Shown: positions 43,765-53,698, numbered from the stretch's first letter. The stretch is 64,000 bases of DNA from Mucilaginibacter sp. (GCF_028288205.1 NZ_JAQBOD010000006.1:16928-80927), one strand, 5' to 3'. Notes: generated by a model not told the origin, from the letters alone. Translations and numbers: made by a program.

Positions 43765-44829
43765 TTATTGTTTAATCATGGTGTAAGTTGCCTTGGTTCC
43801 ATCTGTAGCATTAACACTAAAGTTAAATTTATAAGTACCGGCAACTGTAACCGAAATATTGCCACCGTTGGACGATGTCAGATCAACCCCATTAGGTGTA
43901 GCGATTGTGCCATAGCTGGTTCCCCAGTCATGATTTCTTCTAACTTTAAATGCCTGACCAGCAGCGGCAGTAAATGGCGATGTTATTGTCCAAAACTGGT
44001 TGCCGTTATCATATTTCATATCGGTGTCACTTCCCCAACCACCTGGTGTAGCATCGCCAATTATGCTATAATAGTAAGCAACCGGTGCAAAAGTGATTGT
44101 ATTAGTATTTAAATTTAACGTTACCCAGGTTAACCCTGCAGCCGGAGCAGTAATATCACTACCACCATTATAAACTACAGTTGCACCGTTTGCCCCGTAA
44201 GAGTTTGTCCAGGTTTTAGCCGGAGTAATTTTAAAACCAAGATTACCGGCGGTGAAATTAATAATACCTGTATAAATACCATTGCTTGTAGCTGATAATA
44301 TGCTATCTGCAGTTGCAGGGTTCCATCCCTGGTAAGCACCCGGTACATAAAGAAATGAAGTTAAATTAAACGGAGTTAATGTAAGGGTTACCACATTTGA
44401 ATAAACGGGTTTCACACTGGTACCAACCGAATATGCAATACGTGCTGATACTTGTGAAGACGCACCAGCAGTTAAACCAAGTTTTAACAACAGGGAATTA
44501 AAATCCATTGTTGAAAAACCTTGCGAAAGCAGCTTATTACTTATGGTAACTGATTGTGGCTTTGCCCAGTTATCGCTTGCCAGGTCAATTTGCAGCGTAT
44601 TGGTTGTAGCGCTGGTGTAACCATAATTGGCGTTGGTAAAGTTAAAGGAGATCACTTTGGTTGTATCATTGAGCTTAGCTTTATCCAAAACCATAGTTGT
44701 TACCGAAGTACTTAATGTACCGGCTGTACCGCCATTTGTTACTACAAGGGTGTCACTTTTTTTACAGGAAGCTAATGAGACCAGCACTATACTGCCAAAA
44801 GCTAAAAATTTTACTAAAGATTTTTTCAT
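43765..44829 (-). CDS. SusE/SusF-like starch-binding outer-membrane lipoprotein
   Basis: A lipoprotein of 354 residues; the signal ends with VSLASC (Cys 22). Residues about 30-150 form the SusE N-terminal domain (TSVTTMVLDKAKLNDTTKVISFNFTNANYG). Two starch-binding-type modules follow: about 155-250 (LYVPGAYQGWNPATADSIL, FKITPAKTWTNSYG) and about 255-354 (YYSIIGDATPGGWGSDTDM, FKVRRNHDWGTSYG), whose Trp residues suit maltooligosaccharide binding. Bacteroides has both SusE and SusF; here only one such gene is present. It lies 18 bp after the susD gene and is part of the susC-D-E message. Confidence 0.9.
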   Translation of the reverse strand: MKKSLVKFLAFGSIVLVSLASCKKSDTLVVTNGGTAGTLSTSVTTMVLDKAKLNDTTKVISFNFTNANYGYTSATTNTLQIDLASDNWAKPQSVTISNKLLSQGFSTMDFNSLLLKLGLTAGASSQVSARIAYSVGTSVKPVYSNVVTLTLTPFNLTSFLYVPGAYQGWNPATADSILSATSNGIYTGIINFTAGNLGFKITPAKTWTNSYGANGATVVYNGGSDITAPAAGLTWVTLNLNTNTITFAPVAYYYSIIGDATPGGWGSDTDMKYDNGNQFWTITSPFTAAAGQAFKVRRNHDWGTSYGTIATPNGVDLTSSNGGNISVTVAGTYKFNFSVNATDGTKATYTMIKQ

Positions 44830-44846
44830 TATAATTTCGTTTATAA

Positions 44847-46466
44847 TTAATATCCTGTGTTTTGTTTAAGATTTGGGTTAACTGCTCTATCCTGATCAGG
44901 TATTGGATAAAGGTTACGATACGAAGCTACCCCTGTGCCTGCTTTTACACCACCTTTAAATGGCCACACATAAGTAGCGGTGGTAAATTGGTCATAACGA
45001 ATCAGGTCAGTACGCCTTAAACCTTCCCAATACAATTCGCGGGCTCTTTCATCCAGGATAAAGCTGGTGGTTAATTGTGCTGATGTTATATTACCGGCAA
45101 TACTTCCGTATGCCCGGGTGCGAATTTTGTTAATATAATTTAAAGCTGTCACATTATCGCCCCCTGTACCGCCGCGTAGTACGGCTTCAGCGTATATAAG
45201 ATACATTTCGGATAAACGGAATAATGGCATGTCTATGTCAGAGTAAGTCAAGTCTGTTCCGGTAGCACCGGTGGCAGTAACATTTCTGAATTTATTAACC
45301 GCGTAGCCATCAGTAAATGAGGTAACATCATTTATATCCAAACTTTGGCCGCGTGTCCAAAACTCAGCACGGGTGTCTATATTTTTATTGTTTGGAAAAT
45401 AGGTTAATGAGGTATCCTGCGGAGCCGGAAAAAGGTTAACTATATTTTTTGTTACTCTTATACCCGCCCATTTCTGATTAGTTCCATATAATGGTGTTGG
45501 CATGCTGCCACCTAATTGAGCATTCTTTAAAAATGTTGTACCTCCATATCCCTGTGTTTTTGCACCATCATAATTAATGGTCATAATGGCTTCAGTGTTA
45601 CCTACATTATTATCTGCCAGCATCAGGTTATCATATTTTGGTATTAATGTATAACCTGCAGCTATTACTTTTTGAGCGTACGTTATAGCATCTGTATACC
45701 TGGGTGTTCCGGTATATACACCTGCGTTTAAGTACAAACGTGCCAACAGTGCCCATGCAGCAGCCTGGTCGGCGCGGCCATATTCATTTGTAAGCGGTGC
45801 AGCCAATGAACCGCCAATAGTTTTCAATTCACTTTCAACATAAGTAAAAAGTACGGCACGTGTGGTTTGTGCAGGTATTGTAGAACCCACCACAGTTGCA
45901 TCAGTAACAAAAGGCGGGTTACCAAACAGATCCATCAAAACCCAGTATTGATAAGCGCGTAAAAAACGCGCTTCGGCCACATAATAATGGATATTTGTAA
46001 CATCAGCGCCTGATATGCCATGACTGCTTAAATTAGCATCTGATGCCTGCCTGATAAAATCATTACATAAAGTAATTTGGTATAAACTTCTGTAATACAA
46101 CCCAGTTAAAATAGGGTTTGACGATGACCAATTCATTACATGAAAATCGGGTACGCCAGGGTCGCCCCATGCAATAACCGCTTCATCAGTAGGTAATTCC
46201 TGCGCGCACCAGAACAGACGGAAAAAATCAGAAGTACCCTCATCTATTCCCTGTACGTCACCGCTGCCTGAAGGGCCGGTGTTGCCGGTAAGCGCAAAGC
46301 TGCCATATACTTTAGCCAAAGCTTGTTTATAACCTGCTGCCGTGCTATATACCTGGGCTGAAGTTACCGCGTCATTTGGTGTGATAATTTTATTCTTATT
46401 ACAGGACATTAAGCTGACCCCTAATAAGCCAGTACCTAATAATATTATGATTAAATTTCTTTTCAT
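44847..46466 (-). CDS. susD: SusD/RagB-family glycan-binding lipoprotein (starch locus)
   Basis: A protein of 539 residues from ATG 46466 (the frame from 46493 adds nine residues before a clear signal). The lipobox is SLMSC (Cys 22). The fold is the TPR-based SusD type: RAYQYWVLMDLFGNPPFVTD, ADQAAAWALLARLYLNAGVY, FRLSEMYLIYAEAVLRGG, YINKIRTRAYG and the end FILDERARELYWEGLRRTDLIRYDQF and LYPIPDQDRAVNPNLKQNTGY, all typical. It binds the glycan at the surface and closes over the SusC channel. It lies 31 bp after susC. Starch as the ligand is inferred from the neighbours. Confidence 0.95.
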   Translation of the reverse strand: MKRNLIIILLGTGLLGVSLMSCNKNKIITPNDAVTSAQVYSTAAGYKQALAKVYGSFALTGNTGPSGSGDVQGIDEGTSDFFRLFWCAQELPTDEAVIAWGDPGVPDFHVMNWSSSNPILTGLYYRSLYQITLCNDFIRQASDANLSSHGISGADVTNIHYYVAEARFLRAYQYWVLMDLFGNPPFVTDATVVGSTIPAQTTRAVLFTYVESELKTIGGSLAAPLTNEYGRADQAAAWALLARLYLNAGVYTGTPRYTDAITYAQKVIAAGYTLIPKYDNLMLADNNVGNTEAIMTINYDGAKTQGYGGTTFLKNAQLGGSMPTPLYGTNQKWAGIRVTKNIVNLFPAPQDTSLTYFPNNKNIDTRAEFWTRGQSLDINDVTSFTDGYAVNKFRNVTATGATGTDLTYSDIDMPLFRLSEMYLIYAEAVLRGGTGGDNVTALNYINKIRTRAYGSIAGNITSAQLTTSFILDERARELYWEGLRRTDLIRYDQFTTATYVWPFKGGVKAGTGVASYRNLYPIPDQDRAVNPNLKQNTGY

Positions 46467-46497
46467 TTTATTTCTTTTTAAGCAATTAAGCAAAAGT

Positions 46498-49400
46498 TTA
46501 TAAGCTAAGATTTACACCCAATACATAAGTTCTGGGCCTTGGGTAAAGATTATTATCAATACCGTTACTAAGTTCAGGATCAACGCCTTTGTATTGGGTA
46601 ATAACAAATACGTTTTGAACATTTGCACTTATCCTCAGATCGCCGGTATTTTTGAATATTTTTCCAAAATTATATCCTATATGCGCATTATCCATTCTGA
46701 AGAATGAGGCATTTTGTATGTAATAGTCTGATAACAGGTCATTACTGCCATTACCTGTTAAACCACTTTTAAGAACATCTGATGACCCATTGTTAATAAA
46801 ACCGAGCGGATTAGTAATATTACGCTGTATACCTGTATTTGAAGCTACATTATTATATACATAGTTTCCAAGACTGGCGCGGGTAACAAAACCTATGCTC
46901 CACAGCTTATACCTAAAATCAGAGCTGAAACCAAAGTATTCTTTTGGATCAGGACTATGATTGATGTACAGATCTTTGTTATTCAATAAACCATCTTTAT
47001 TCTTGTCAACAAATACGGCATCAAGTGGTTGCCCGTTTGCAGCATATACTTGCTGGTACACATAAAAAGAATTTTTCGGATAGCCTACCTGGTCAATTTG
47101 AATAGTTTGGCCTGTACCACCTGATATACCGCCTACCTGCAATCCGGGAAAATCAGGGGTTGTTACCAATGTTAAATTGGTGATCTTGTTTTTATCATAA
47201 GTCGCATTCAGGTTTGCGCTCCATGATATATCTTTAGTATCAATAATACGGGCATTAATACTAAACTCTAAGCCCTGGTCAACCATATTACCTACGTTAC
47301 CTGTAATTTGGTTACCAAAATTGCTTCCGGCCGGCTGACCAATGGTGGCAAGTAAATTCTTAGTTTTTCTGTAGTAGTAATCCAAGCTACCTGTTATACG
47401 ATCATTCAGGAAACCATAGTCAAAAGCCACATTTGCTGTGGATGTTTGTTCCCAGGTTCTGCCATAATAATAAGCAGCCGGGCGGTACATTTGATAATAG
47501 TTACTACCAAACTGGTATTGTGCTGTAGTATTACTTAAGCTGTAAGGCGATAAGTAATCATAATTGCCAATTCCGTCCTGGTTACCGGTAACGCCGTATT
47601 CCAAACGCAGTTTAAGGTTTGACAGGGTTTGATTGTCTTTAAGAAAATCTTCCCTGTTAATTCGCCATGCAAAAGCAACCGATGGGAAATTTCCGGTTCT
47701 GATACCGGGGGCAAAACGTGTAGAAACATCACTCCTGATTGTGCCGGTTAATAAATATTTTTCATCATATACATAATTTAACCTTGCATACCCGGAAGTA
47801 AGCTGGCTTTCCTGTATACTATACGGATAGTTAAATGCCGAACTTGCTTTCACAGTTCCATCAGAAAAATAAGAAAGGAAATTATAGGTTGTTGCTTTAA
47901 TATCCTGGAACGAATAACCCGCAACTACATCAACATGACTTTTTATAGCATGTATATCTTTGGAGTAGCTCAAAAATCCTTCAAAAAGTTTGTTACCGTT
48001 GGTTTGGTTATACTGGCTGTAATTACCGTTATAGTATTTTCCGTTTTGCAGCACATCTATATTTGAAGCCGCATCAGCCGGAATTACGTCAGAACCTGAA
48101 CCTTTTGATGCATCATATGATACATTCACATTTGCATGCAGGTCTGGAAAGAAATGAAGTTTGTAGTCGATAGCTAAACTAATTATAGCCCTGTAAACCG
48201 TGCTCCTGTTATTGTCCTGTTCTAATAAACCAAGCGGGTTTAATGGCGCCAGTGATTTAAGGCCGCTTGGCGTATTAGTAGCATCTAATATTTGCGTGTA
48301 ACCACCATAATTGTTATTCCCGGAGTAAACAGGTAACGTAGGGTTAAAACTAACCGCGTTGCCTATGGCGGTTTCTTTAGCAAAACGTTGTTTTACCTGC
48401 GCGCCTTTAAAGTTAAAATTGATTTTTAAATGATCGGTAAATAAGCTTGGACTTAAGTTTATGGCACCTGTATAACGTTCTAATGAACTTGTTTTTAATA
48501 TACCATTCTGGTCTGTATATCCAACAGAAACCCGGTAAGGTAACTTATCTTTAGCTGTAGTACCTGATAAGCTTAAATTATTATCTGTACTGTATGATGT
48601 TTGATATATCTGTTTTTGCCAGTCGGTATTTGCACTTCCTAATAAGCTGATGTATTTTTTGCTTGAAGTAGTGTCGTTCGCCCTTACATACGTGCGAAAC
48701 TGATCCGGGCTTAGTACCGGGGCCTCCTTAGGTAAAGTTGCTACCGAAAATTGTGTACTAAAGTTTATTACAGGTTTTCCTGCCCTGCCTTTTTTAGTGG
48801 TGATCAATATAACTCCGTTTGATGCCCTGTTACCATAAATAGCAGCGGCTGATGCATCTTTCAATATATTAAACGATTCTATATCATTTGGGTTAATCAA
48901 ACTTAACGGATCAGCAACACCCGAAATTCTCGAAGTACCATCAGTATTACGGGGGTTATCCAGTGGAACACCATCAATAACTATCAATGGGTTATTGCTG
49001 CCATTTACTGATGCGCCGCCTCTGATACGGATTGTGCTGCCTGAACCAGGAGCCCCACTGTTTGAAATGATAGATACACCTGCTACTTTACCCTGAATCA
49101 ATTGCTCGGGCGTAGTAACCGCGCCCTGGTTAAAATCTTTGGCAGTAACTGTAGCTATTGCACCGGTAAGGTCTGATTTTTTTGCCGTACCATAACCAAT
49201 TACCACTACTTCGCCAAGGCTTTTCGCGTCAGGAGCTAATTTAAAATCCGAAGTAACATTACCTGTAACAGTTAACGTTCTTTCAATTGGCTGGTAGCCT
49301 ATAAAGCTTGCTACAATAGTAACAGAACCATTAGTTACTGATAACTTGTAATTTCCATTTACATCTGTAGCTATACCGTTTTGGCTTCCTTTTACTACTA

Positions 49401-49536
49401 CGGATGCTCCAGGAAGCGGCTGATTGTTTTCATCAATCACTGTACCTGAAATAATCGCTGTTTGCGCAAATGCAATCGATGTTAGCATTAAAAATGCACA
49501 TAATAGCAAATACTGTTTTATATATATTTTTCTCAT
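46498..49536 (-). CDS. susC: SusC/RagA-family TonB-dependent outer-membrane transporter (starch locus)
   Basis: A protein of 1012 residues. The signal peptide ends at about residue 25 (SIAFA-Q), followed by the carboxypeptidase-regulatory-like domain (IISGTVIDENNQPLPGASVVVKG, 27-110), the plug domain with the SusC hallmark GEVVVIGYGTAKKSDLTGAI (about 110-240; IRGGASVNGSNNPLIVIDGVP, ILKDASAAAIYGNRASNGVILI), and the 22-strand barrel ending VLGVNLSL. No STN domain is seen. It should import maltooligosaccharides in an energy-dependent way with SusD. It is the first gene of the locus; the promoter is in the 552-bp gap upstream, behind the SusR-like regulator. Confidence 0.96.
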   Translation of the reverse strand: MRKIYIKQYLLLCAFLMLTSIAFAQTAIISGTVIDENNQPLPGASVVVKGSQNGIATDVNGNYKLSVTNGSVTIVASFIGYQPIERTLTVTGNVTSDFKLAPDAKSLGEVVVIGYGTAKKSDLTGAIATVTAKDFNQGAVTTPEQLIQGKVAGVSIISNSGAPGSGSTIRIRGGASVNGSNNPLIVIDGVPLDNPRNTDGTSRISGVADPLSLINPNDIESFNILKDASAAAIYGNRASNGVILITTKKGRAGKPVINFSTQFSVATLPKEAPVLSPDQFRTYVRANDTTSSKKYISLLGSANTDWQKQIYQTSYSTDNNLSLSGTTAKDKLPYRVSVGYTDQNGILKTSSLERYTGAINLSPSLFTDHLKINFNFKGAQVKQRFAKETAIGNAVSFNPTLPVYSGNNNYGGYTQILDATNTPSGLKSLAPLNPLGLLEQDNNRSTVYRAIISLAIDYKLHFFPDLHANVNVSYDASKGSGSDVIPADAASNIDVLQNGKYYNGNYSQYNQTNGNKLFEGFLSYSKDIHAIKSHVDVVAGYSFQDIKATTYNFLSYFSDGTVKASSAFNYPYSIQESQLTSGYARLNYVYDEKYLLTGTIRSDVSTRFAPGIRTGNFPSVAFAWRINREDFLKDNQTLSNLKLRLEYGVTGNQDGIGNYDYLSPYSLSNTTAQYQFGSNYYQMYRPAAYYYGRTWEQTSTANVAFDYGFLNDRITGSLDYYYRKTKNLLATIGQPAGSNFGNQITGNVGNMVDQGLEFSINARIIDTKDISWSANLNATYDKNKITNLTLVTTPDFPGLQVGGISGGTGQTIQIDQVGYPKNSFYVYQQVYAANGQPLDAVFVDKNKDGLLNNKDLYINHSPDPKEYFGFSSDFRYKLWSIGFVTRASLGNYVYNNVASNTGIQRNITNPLGFINNGSSDVLKSGLTGNGSNDLLSDYYIQNASFFRMDNAHIGYNFGKIFKNTGDLRISANVQNVFVITQYKGVDPELSNGIDNNLYPRPRTYVLGVNLSL

Positions 49537-50088
49537 TTAATTTATTTTTAGTTGGTAAGCTGTTGCTGGTTTATAATTTAAACAGAATGGCGGAATGCAA
49601 TTGGTAAACAATCAAGCCATTGTTATAAACTCTTCGCCTTAAGTGGAGTAGTGTTGTTTTATCATAATCAGTTAATTTTGTATTAGTTTATTTTTTTTCT
49701 GGCGACAAAAACTATTTAAATCTTAATCCGCGTGTATTGCACCATAATGCTGCATTAACAGGCGGTGTCATAAAATCATTTTAATTTATGCCCCAGGAAA
49801 TTTTTTATACTTGGTTTATGGTGTCACAATTATATCATGGCCTATTGCGCTTGATAATTTTTTATGACAATACAAAATAAGGTGGGATATCTTCGGCAAC
49901 CTATTTATTTACAAAAAATTTATAAAAAAATGCCCTTTATTTTTTTTAAAATACTAATAATAAGCTATTTGAAAAAATATCTTTTGGAAAAAATTTAATT
50001 TAAATTTTACTTTATTTAACGAATCATATCGTTTTTAGCATAAGAAAAGCTACCCAATATTGGCGAAAATTCACAAATAAGAATAGAA
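49537..50088. other. Promoter region of the starch locus, 552 bp without a gene
   Basis: This AT-rich gap lies between the end of the SusR-like regulator gene and the start of susC. It must contain the susC promoter. The heptamer GGTGTCA occurs at 49764-49770 and again at 49820-49826, 56 bases apart, and could be a regulator site. I see no clean promoter hexamers, no RNA gene and no ORF of note. Confidence 0.5.
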
Positions 50089-51741
50089 TTAAGGTTTGCC
50101 GGTAATATCAACAGCTTTAATAGCCATAATACGATGATCAAAACTATCGCCGTGAACCAGCGCCCTGGCCTTGATACGCATTTTATATACGTAAATTGTT
50201 TTTTCAGAATACTCTAATATATTGGCTACAGTCTCATTATCGCTAATGCCCATACGCATTAAAGCAAATATCCGCAGATCTGTGGTTAGAACCTCATGCT
50301 CTTTGGGCCATATTTGGTCATCCTTATTAAACAGGGAATTAAATTCTTCAATAAAATTGGGGAATATCTTTATAAATACATGATCAAAAGTATAAAACAA
50401 GGTATCACGCTCCTTTTTAATATTGATCTTATCGGCCATTATCTGGATGTCATCATATTTTTTGATAGCCAGTTTGGTGTCAACAGATCTTTTTATACGT
50501 TCTAATTGCAAAATATAGCCGGATATAACATTGAAGAAATAGCCAATGTAATCTTCTTTTATTTTTGTTCCTTCCAGTAATTTTTCGTTAATTTTTTCCA
50601 GTTGGATATTCTTATCATCAATTATCTTTTCTTTGGCTTTTAACTTCCTTAGTTGTTTAAAAAGTATAACTAATGTCACTATAACCAATATAGCGAGTAA
50701 TGTTATTAGGCTTAAAAAAATAATAAATCGGTTTTCTTCCCTTTCTATAAACGCTAATTTCTCTGATGCCACTATAGGCAATAATGTACCTATTTGAACT
50801 TTTCTCTGTCTTGCGCCATAAAAATCAGCATCGGCAAGCGCATTTTGCAGGGCTGTATAAGCATTTTTAATATCACCTTCTTTATATAATAGTTCGGCAA
50901 GCCAAAAAAGCGCAACCGTTTCTTTGGTAGATGATTTAATGTCGCTGATGGTAGCTTTTATCAATAACTCGATACATTTATCTTTTTGCGGAGTATTAAG
51001 GTAAACATTGGCCAGAGTTGAAGTTACAATTGCATATTGATGCGCAGTAAGTTTGTGCTGATTTAAAAGATTGTTAAAATCAACAATGGCTGCGTCATAA
51101 TTACCGTTCCTGAATTTTTTAAAACCAATTAAATACACATTATCATATGATCCGGGCCTGCTTAGCGCAATAGCCGAATCAATATATTTATTTGCCTGCT
51201 CCTTATAATTTACCGCATAATGCCGGTCATTATCATAGCTCGCCAAATCGTAATACGCGCGTGTAAGAATGGAGAAATATTCCATTTTAATACTATCGTT
51301 CAAATTACGCACGTTGATTCCGTGCATGCTGTCAAATGTTTCTTTAAACATACCTGATGACAGCAGTATGAAGCCGATTTGTATTTTACTAAAGTCTTCT
51401 TTTGGTTTATCATGCATTGCGAGGCTCAGTTCCTGCAGTTTGGCGGAATATACATAGGCCGAATCATACTGATATGACTTATACTCGTCATACAGCTTGC
51501 TGCATAAATTAAACTGGTCCTTAAAATTATAAAGCGGTATGTTGGTAAGTGTGTGTTTAAGATTTTGAATACGCACCTCTTTTTGATGATCGTAAACTTT
51601 CTTTTTATTTAGTTCAAGTTTTAAATCGTCAAACAGATCATTTGTTTTTGAGTCTGAAAAAGCAGCGTATGCAATAGATATAAAAAATAAAATTAACAGG
51701 TATCTAATTAGCTTGGGGCTAAAGCAATAGTTGTATATCAT
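50089..51741 (-). CDS. SusR-like regulator: periplasmic TPR sensor, one membrane span, cytoplasmic HTH
   Basis: A protein of 550 residues. After a signal anchor (LIRYLLILFFISIAYAAF) it has a helical TPR-like periplasmic part to about residue 330, one membrane span (about 335-357, FIIFLSLITLLAILVIVTLVIL), a coiled-coil linker (LKAKEKIIDDKNIQLEKINEK) and a C-terminal DUF6377-like region with a LuxR-type helix-turn-helix near residues 495-525 (GISDNETVANILEYSEKTIY). This layout is that of SusR, the activator of the Bacteroides starch locus, which senses maltooligosaccharide. It sits directly upstream of susC on the same strand. No kinase or receiver domains are visible, so it is a one-component membrane regulator. 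Confidence 0.88.
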   Translation of the reverse strand: MIYNYCFSPKLIRYLLILFFISIAYAAFSDSKTNDLFDDLKLELNKKKVYDHQKEVRIQNLKHTLTNIPLYNFKDQFNLCSKLYDEYKSYQYDSAYVYSAKLQELSLAMHDKPKEDFSKIQIGFILLSSGMFKETFDSMHGINVRNLNDSIKMEYFSILTRAYYDLASYDNDRHYAVNYKEQANKYIDSAIALSRPGSYDNVYLIGFKKFRNGNYDAAIVDFNNLLNQHKLTAHQYAIVTSTLANVYLNTPQKDKCIELLIKATISDIKSSTKETVALFWLAELLYKEGDIKNAYTALQNALADADFYGARQRKVQIGTLLPIVASEKLAFIEREENRFIIFLSLITLLAILVIVTLVILFKQLRKLKAKEKIIDDKNIQLEKINEKLLEGTKIKEDYIGYFFNVISGYILQLERIKRSVDTKLAIKKYDDIQIMADKINIKKERDTLFYTFDHVFIKIFPNFIEEFNSLFNKDDQIWPKEHEVLTTDLRIFALMRMGISDNETVANILEYSEKTIYVYKMRIKARALVHGDSFDHRIMAIKAVDITGKP

Positions 51742-51949
51742 TTATACTAATTTAATTATCCGTAATAGCAATTACGGTAAGGTTTATTTTCTGATTTATC
51801 CCAAAAAAAACAATGATGTTTTACAAGGCTATCAGTAAACATAATAAAACTACATATTAAAATTTGAAAAATACAAGTTAAAATATTGTCTACCAACTAT
51901 AAATTAATATGTATTACTTTACATGCGACTGATAAATCCATAACTAACG

Positions 51950-52165
51950 CTAACTCAAAACAACCTCCTTAAACTTCGCTCTGTAATCCAACGGAGACAC
52001 GCCTGTTATTTTTTTAAAAACTTCTTTGAACGCTTTATCATCCGAATAGCCCACTTCATTCATTACCTCAAAAATACTTTTCCTGCCCTTTTCTAAAGTT
52101 CTTTTTGCAACTTCCACTTTTACACGCTGCAAATATTCTACGGGAGTATACTTACTTTGTCCAAA
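51950..52165 (-). pseudogene. C-terminal remnant of an AraC-family regulator
   Basis: The open stretch (72 codons and the stop) begins directly after an in-frame TGA (52166-52168) with FGQSKYTPVEYLQRVKVEVAK, the join between the two helix-turn-helix units of AraC proteins, and continues with IFEVMNEVGYSDDKAFKEVFKKITGVSPLDYR, the second unit. The N-terminal domain and the first unit are missing; the best start codon, a TTG at 52132, lies inside the motif. The pattern is closest to GlxA-like AraC proteins. The absence of a proper start and of the first recognition helix suggests a broken gene left beside the SRPBCC gene. Confidence 0.75.
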
Positions 52166-52262
52166 TCAACCCACTAAAATGTCTATTTCACACCCAACAA
52201 CTATCAAAATAAGATAGTAATTTTATATTAAATATAAATCAATAACCAAAATCATCAACAAA

Positions 52263-52754
52263 ATGACTACATCAGGCTTTACCACTACGCTGCTGGTGGA
52301 CCAAACTCCGAAAGCGGTATTCGATGCCATCAATAATGTTCGTGGATGGTGGTCAGAAGAAATTGAAGGCAGTACAGACAAACTCAATGATGAGTTTACG
52401 TATCATTTCGAAGACGTCCATAACTGCAAAATGAAATTAATAGAAGTTATTCCTGACAAAAAAGTCGTTTGGTTTGTTATGGATAACTATTTTAAGTTCA
52501 CGAAAGATAAAAGCGAATGGATAGGTACAAAAATTAGTTTTGAGATTTCTGAAAAGGACCATAAAACGCAGATCCGTTTTACTCACCATGGTTTAGTTCC
52601 CGAATATGAATGTTACGACATTTGCAGAAACGCATGGAGCAATTATATACAGGATAGTTTGCGCAACTTGATCAGTACAGGTAAAGGGCTGCCCAATGGG
52701 GCTGGCACTCCAAGAACTGCAGACGAAGAGAAATTTCTGTCTGACGGTAATTAA
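52263..52754 (+). CDS. SRPBCC-fold protein (AHSA1 family)
   Basis: A protein of 163 residues with no signal peptide. The start TTLLVDQTPKAVFDAINNVRGWWSEEIEG is the standard opening of AHSA1-like START-superfamily proteins, with a hydrophobic ligand cavity; then KLIEVIPDKKVVWFV, ISFEISEKDHKTQIRFTHHGL and a final helix with WSNYIQDSLRNLI. The ligand and function are unknown. Relatives in Bacteroidota often sit beside ArsR- or AraC-type regulators; here the neighbour is the broken AraC remnant, transcribed divergently. A good terminator follows at 52801-52836. Confidence 0.87.
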   Translation: MTTSGFTTTLLVDQTPKAVFDAINNVRGWWSEEIEGSTDKLNDEFTYHFEDVHNCKMKLIEVIPDKKVVWFVMDNYFKFTKDKSEWIGTKISFEISEKDHKTQIRFTHHGLVPEYECYDICRNAWSNYIQDSLRNLISTGKGLPNGAGTPRTADEEKFLSDGN

Positions 52755-52800
52755 TTATTGTAAACATATTAACCCCAAACGATCCATATGGGCGATTAAC

Positions 52801-52836
52801 AAAAAAACACTTACATTAATTTGTAAGTGTTTTTGT
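52801..52836. terminator. Bidirectional intrinsic terminator between convergent genes
   Basis: AAAAACACTTACA (to 52815) pairs with TGTAAGTGTTTTT (52822-52834) around a 6-base loop and is flanked by A and T tracts on either side. It fits as terminator of both the SRPBCC gene and the CBM9-like gene. Confidence 0.85.
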
Positions 52837-52855
52837 TAAAGGTTTACCAATTATA

Positions 52856-53503
52856 TCAACCAAACTGCAACTCACCAAAAAATTCAGGCAAATGAAAATC
52901 CGGATTCTGACTTTGAATAATATTCCAGGTAAAGAAATGTGGCTCGGGTAAATCATCGCCACATTTAAAAAAATTGCCTCGGCCCTGCTTTTTATCAAAC
53001 GAGCTTAAATTGGTATATGTAAATACTTCAATTGGTATAGCCAATGTTATTTGCCACTCAAAATTTGTAGTAGCTAATTCATCGGCCGATTTAATTAATA
53101 TAGTTCTTTTAATTTTGTCAATTATATTTTCAGGCAGAAGCTTTCTATTCGTCCTGTCTAACCCATATCCCATAAGGCAAATACCAAAGCAATTGGCCTC
53201 TATATTATAGTATTCGTTTTCAAAACCGAAAGAAACAAAAAATTCAACGCAGTTATCTTTATATACCGGATCGTTTGTTTTATGCATATTGGTTTTAATA
53301 ACATCCTCATTAACATAAAATTTTAGAAAAATGGCATCGCCACAATGAGCAATAGAAAAGCTTGTTTGACAATTAATTTTAAGTTTGGTCCACGGATCAT
53401 TATCAATTTGATGCGATGGCAATGAGTCCATTAATTGGGATACGTTTTCAATAATAATGTTTGGGTTTACCGAATTTATTAATGGTATATGTATAGTTTT
53501 CAT
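52856..53503 (-). CDS. CBM9-like carbohydrate-binding protein without signal peptide
   Basis: A protein of 215 residues. It has the pattern of the Bacteroidota family 9-like carbohydrate-binding proteins: DNDPWTKLKINCQTSFSIAHCG, IFLKFYVNEDVIKT, NDPVYKDNCVEFFVSFG, YYNIEANCFGICLMGYGLDR, WQITLAIPIEVF, GRGNFFKCGDDLPEPHFFTWN and LPEFFGELQF. The family is a beta-sandwich that in secreted enzymes binds sugar ends. The N terminus (MKTIHIPLINSVNPN) is not a signal peptide, so the protein would be cytoplasmic, which is odd for a binding module. It is the last gene behind susD of the GH20 locus, separated by a strong hairpin. Confidence 0.8.
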   Translation of the reverse strand: MKTIHIPLINSVNPNIIIENVSQLMDSLPSHQIDNDPWTKLKINCQTSFSIAHCGDAIFLKFYVNEDVIKTNMHKTNDPVYKDNCVEFFVSFGFENEYYNIEANCFGICLMGYGLDRTNRKLLPENIIDKIKRTILIKSADELATTNFEWQITLAIPIEVFTYTNLSSFDKKQGRGNFFKCGDDLPEPHFFTWNIIQSQNPDFHLPEFFGELQFG

Positions 53504-53698
53504 TAAATATGATGTAGAGAGTTTATTTCCCCTTTTGAAATTGAATTATTGAATAACCAATAAAGCACTTTAATTTTTAGAAATTAAGTAAAGGAATATA
53601 GCCGATGCAACGATCGGGTTTTTAAATAAGTAAATAGCTTGTTATAGTTTAATAGTTTCCATGTTGTAGCTTTTTACCTGTATATATTCATTATATTA

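Noticed and set aside
49537..50088. A standard Bacteroidota promoter (TAnnTTTG) before susC
   Set aside because: I scanned the minus strand for the -7 element and found no convincing match, so no promoter is called.
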